Shown: in pieces, positions 4,358-5,618 of the stretch
Layout of the letters: the number at the start of each line of letters is the position of its first letter
Numbering within the stretch: position 1 is the first letter of the stretch
Source: Rhodospirillales bacterium
GTDB lineage: Bacteria > Pseudomonadota > Alphaproteobacteria > UBA8366 > JADFVY01
Assembly (NCBI GenBank): GCA_024644185.1
Contig: JAHELM010000198.1
Span: 1 to 5,618, forward strand
Length of the DNA: 5,618 nt
Direction of reading: 5' to 3'
Notes under the pieces: generated by a model
Told to the model about the DNA's origin: nothing
Databases searched by the model: none
Seen by the model: the letters and a program-made list of their open reading frames with translations, nothing else
Translations under genes and position numbers: made by a program

Positions 4358-5618
4358 CTATTTCCAGATCGGCTTGCCGCTGCCGGGCAGACCCAGATCG
4401 TCCCACATTCCGGTGACCCGGTCGATCACGTCGCGGTCCATCCGGATCTGGCGGCCCCATTCGCGCCTGGTTTCCGGCGGCCATTTGTCGGTGGCGTCCA
4501 GGCCGATCTTCGAGCCGAGGCCGGATTCGGGACTGGCGAAATCCAGGTAATCGATCGGCGTTCCCTCGATCAGGGTGATGTCGCGCGCCGGGTCCATGCG
4601 GGTGGAGATCGCCCACATCACGTCGGTCCAGGAGCGCGCGTCGATGTCGTCGTCCACGACGATCACCCATTTGGTGTACATGAACTGGCGCAGATAGGAC
4701 CAGACGCCCATCATCACCCGCTTGGCGTGGCCGGGATAGGCCTTCTTCATCGAGACCACGGCGATGCGATACGAACACCCTTCCGGCGGCAGCCAGAAAT
4801 CGACGATCTCCGGGAACTGCTGTTGCAGCAGCGGAATGAACACCTCGTTCAGCGCCTGGCCGAGAATGCTCGGCTCGTCCGGCGGGCGACCGGTGAAGGT
4901 GGACAGATAGATCGGATCGCGCCGCATGGTGATGGCCGACACCGTGAAGACGGGAAAGGATTCGACCGAATTGTAGTAGCCGGTGTGGTCGCCATACGGC
5001 CCTTCGTCTCCGTATTCGGTCAGCGAGACATGACCCTCGAGGACGATTTCGGCCTCGGCCGGCACCTTCAGCGGCACCGTCTTGCAGTCGACCAGTTCCA
5101 CCTTGCGGCCGCGCAGCAGCCCGGCGAACTGGTATTCCGACAGGGTGTCGGGCACCGGCGTCACCGCCGCCAGGATGGTGCCGGGATCGGCGCCGATGAC
5201 CACGGCGGCCGGCAGCGGCTCGGGCCGTTCCTGCTTCCAGCGCGCATGGTGCTGGGCGCCGCCGCGATGCCGCAGCCAGCGCATCAGCGTGGTGTTCCGG
5301 CCGGTCACCTGCATGCGGTAGATACCCAGGTTGTAGTCGTCCTCGCGGCGCTTGCCGGGGCCCCTGGTCACCACCAGTGGCCAGGTGATCAGGGGCGCCG
5401 GCTCGCCCGGCCAGCAGGTCTGGACCGGCAGGCGGGCCAGATCGACCGCATCGCCCCGCAGCACCACCTCCTGGCAGGGCGCGCGGCCGCCGGTGGTCTT
5501 CGGCTTCATCGCCATGACGGTCTTGACCATGGGCAGCATGTCCATCGCCTCGCGCCAGCCGCCGGGCGGCTCCGGCTGGCGCAGGAAGGCCAGGGTCTCG
5601 CCGACCGCGCGCAGCTCG
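4358..5618 (-). CDS. ubiD: UbiD, 3-polyprenyl-4-hydroxybenzoate decarboxylase, N-terminus beyond right edge
   Basis: The frame runs from the right edge (first full codon 5617-5615) to TAG at 4360-4358, giving 419 residues. The Met at 5545 is internal, since the frame is open upstream with UbiD-like sequence (LRAVGETLAFLRQPEPPGG). About 70-90 N-terminal residues are missing from a usual length near 500. UbiD removes the carboxylate of the prenylated 4-hydroxybenzoate ring in ubiquinone synthesis, using prenylated FMN supplied by UbiX. Counting from the first visible codon, the expected metal/cofactor ligands N96, H117 and E161 and the catalytic R101, E205 and D210 are present, in DYNLGIYRMQ, LRHRGGA, LSEYQFAGLLRG and DEGPYGDHTGYY. 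The later blocks VIVVDDDID and SPESGLGSKIGLDATDKWPP are also typical. The near-complete match to E. coli-type UbiD favours the quinone enzyme over catabolic decarboxylases. No ubiX is visible. Confidence 0.95.
   Translation of the reverse strand, partial: ELRAVGETLAFLRQPEPPGGWREAMDMLPMVKTVMAMKPKTTGGRAPCQEVVLRGDAVDLARLPVQTCWPGEPAPLITWPLVVTRGPGKRREDDYNLGIYRMQVTGRNTTLMRWLRHRGGAQHHARWKQERPEPLPAAVVIGADPGTILAAVTPVPDTLSEYQFAGLLRGRKVELVDCKTVPLKVPAEAEIVLEGHVSLTEYGDEGPYGDHTGYYNSVESFPVFTVSAITMRRDPIYLSTFTGRPPDEPSILGQALNEVFIPLLQQQFPEIVDFWLPPEGCSYRIAVVSMKKAYPGHAKRVMMGVWSYLRQFMYTKWVIVVDDDIDARSWTDVMWAISTRMDPARDITLIEGTPIDYLDFASPESGLGSKIGLDATDKWPPETRREWGRQIRMDRDVIDRVTGMWDDLGLPGSGKPIWK

Noticed and set aside
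5082..5321. 79-residue plus-strand open frame inside ubiD
   Set aside because: Antisense shadow within a strongly conserved UbiD region.

Overview
This window looks like ordinary chromosome from a GC-rich alphaproteobacterium, probably of the Rhodospirillales. The grounds are strong G/C preference at third codon positions, an IF-1 with the 'HTSGKMRKHRIRVLAGD' type of core, a NarL/FixJ-type regulator of alphaproteobacterial flavour, and UbiD and PmbA proteins that read like alphaproteobacterial housekeeping versions. The taxon is inferred from remembered family sequences, not from a search. I see no insertion sequence, phage gene, CRISPR array, tRNA or rRNA.

Layout. Positions 1-830 (minus) hold the N-terminal 276 residues of an RND-type efflux periplasmic adaptor that runs off the left edge. 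Its frame has no stop in the window, so it is easily missed. Positions 831-1193 form a divergent, locally AT-richer control region with two close inverted repeats and a plausible sigma70-type promoter pointing right. Positions 1194-1844 (plus) encode a 216-residue response regulator with no kinase beside it. It meets head-on, 8 bases away, a leftward pair: infA (2742-2524, GTG start, excellent ribosome binding site) followed after 5 bases by a class II (fuculose-phosphate-type) aldolase (2518-1853). Further right, pmbA/tldE (4233-2863) and ubiD (from beyond 5618 to 4358) are also read leftward. Each of these two genes is followed by a spacer of about 120 bases containing hairpins, and pmbA has a good promoter candidate.

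How the genes fit together. The right half is housekeeping: ubiquinone biosynthesis (UbiD), the TldD/TldE peptide-processing protease (PmbA subunit), and translation initiation (IF-1) coupled to a sugar-phosphate-type aldolase. The left half pairs an efflux adaptor with a divergently transcribed orphan response regulator, a layout that suggests but does not prove that the regulator controls the pump or itself. The best lead is the 20-bp perfect dyad at 1051-1070, which overlaps the candidate -35 element of the regulator gene. I do not see a previously undescribed multi-gene system here.
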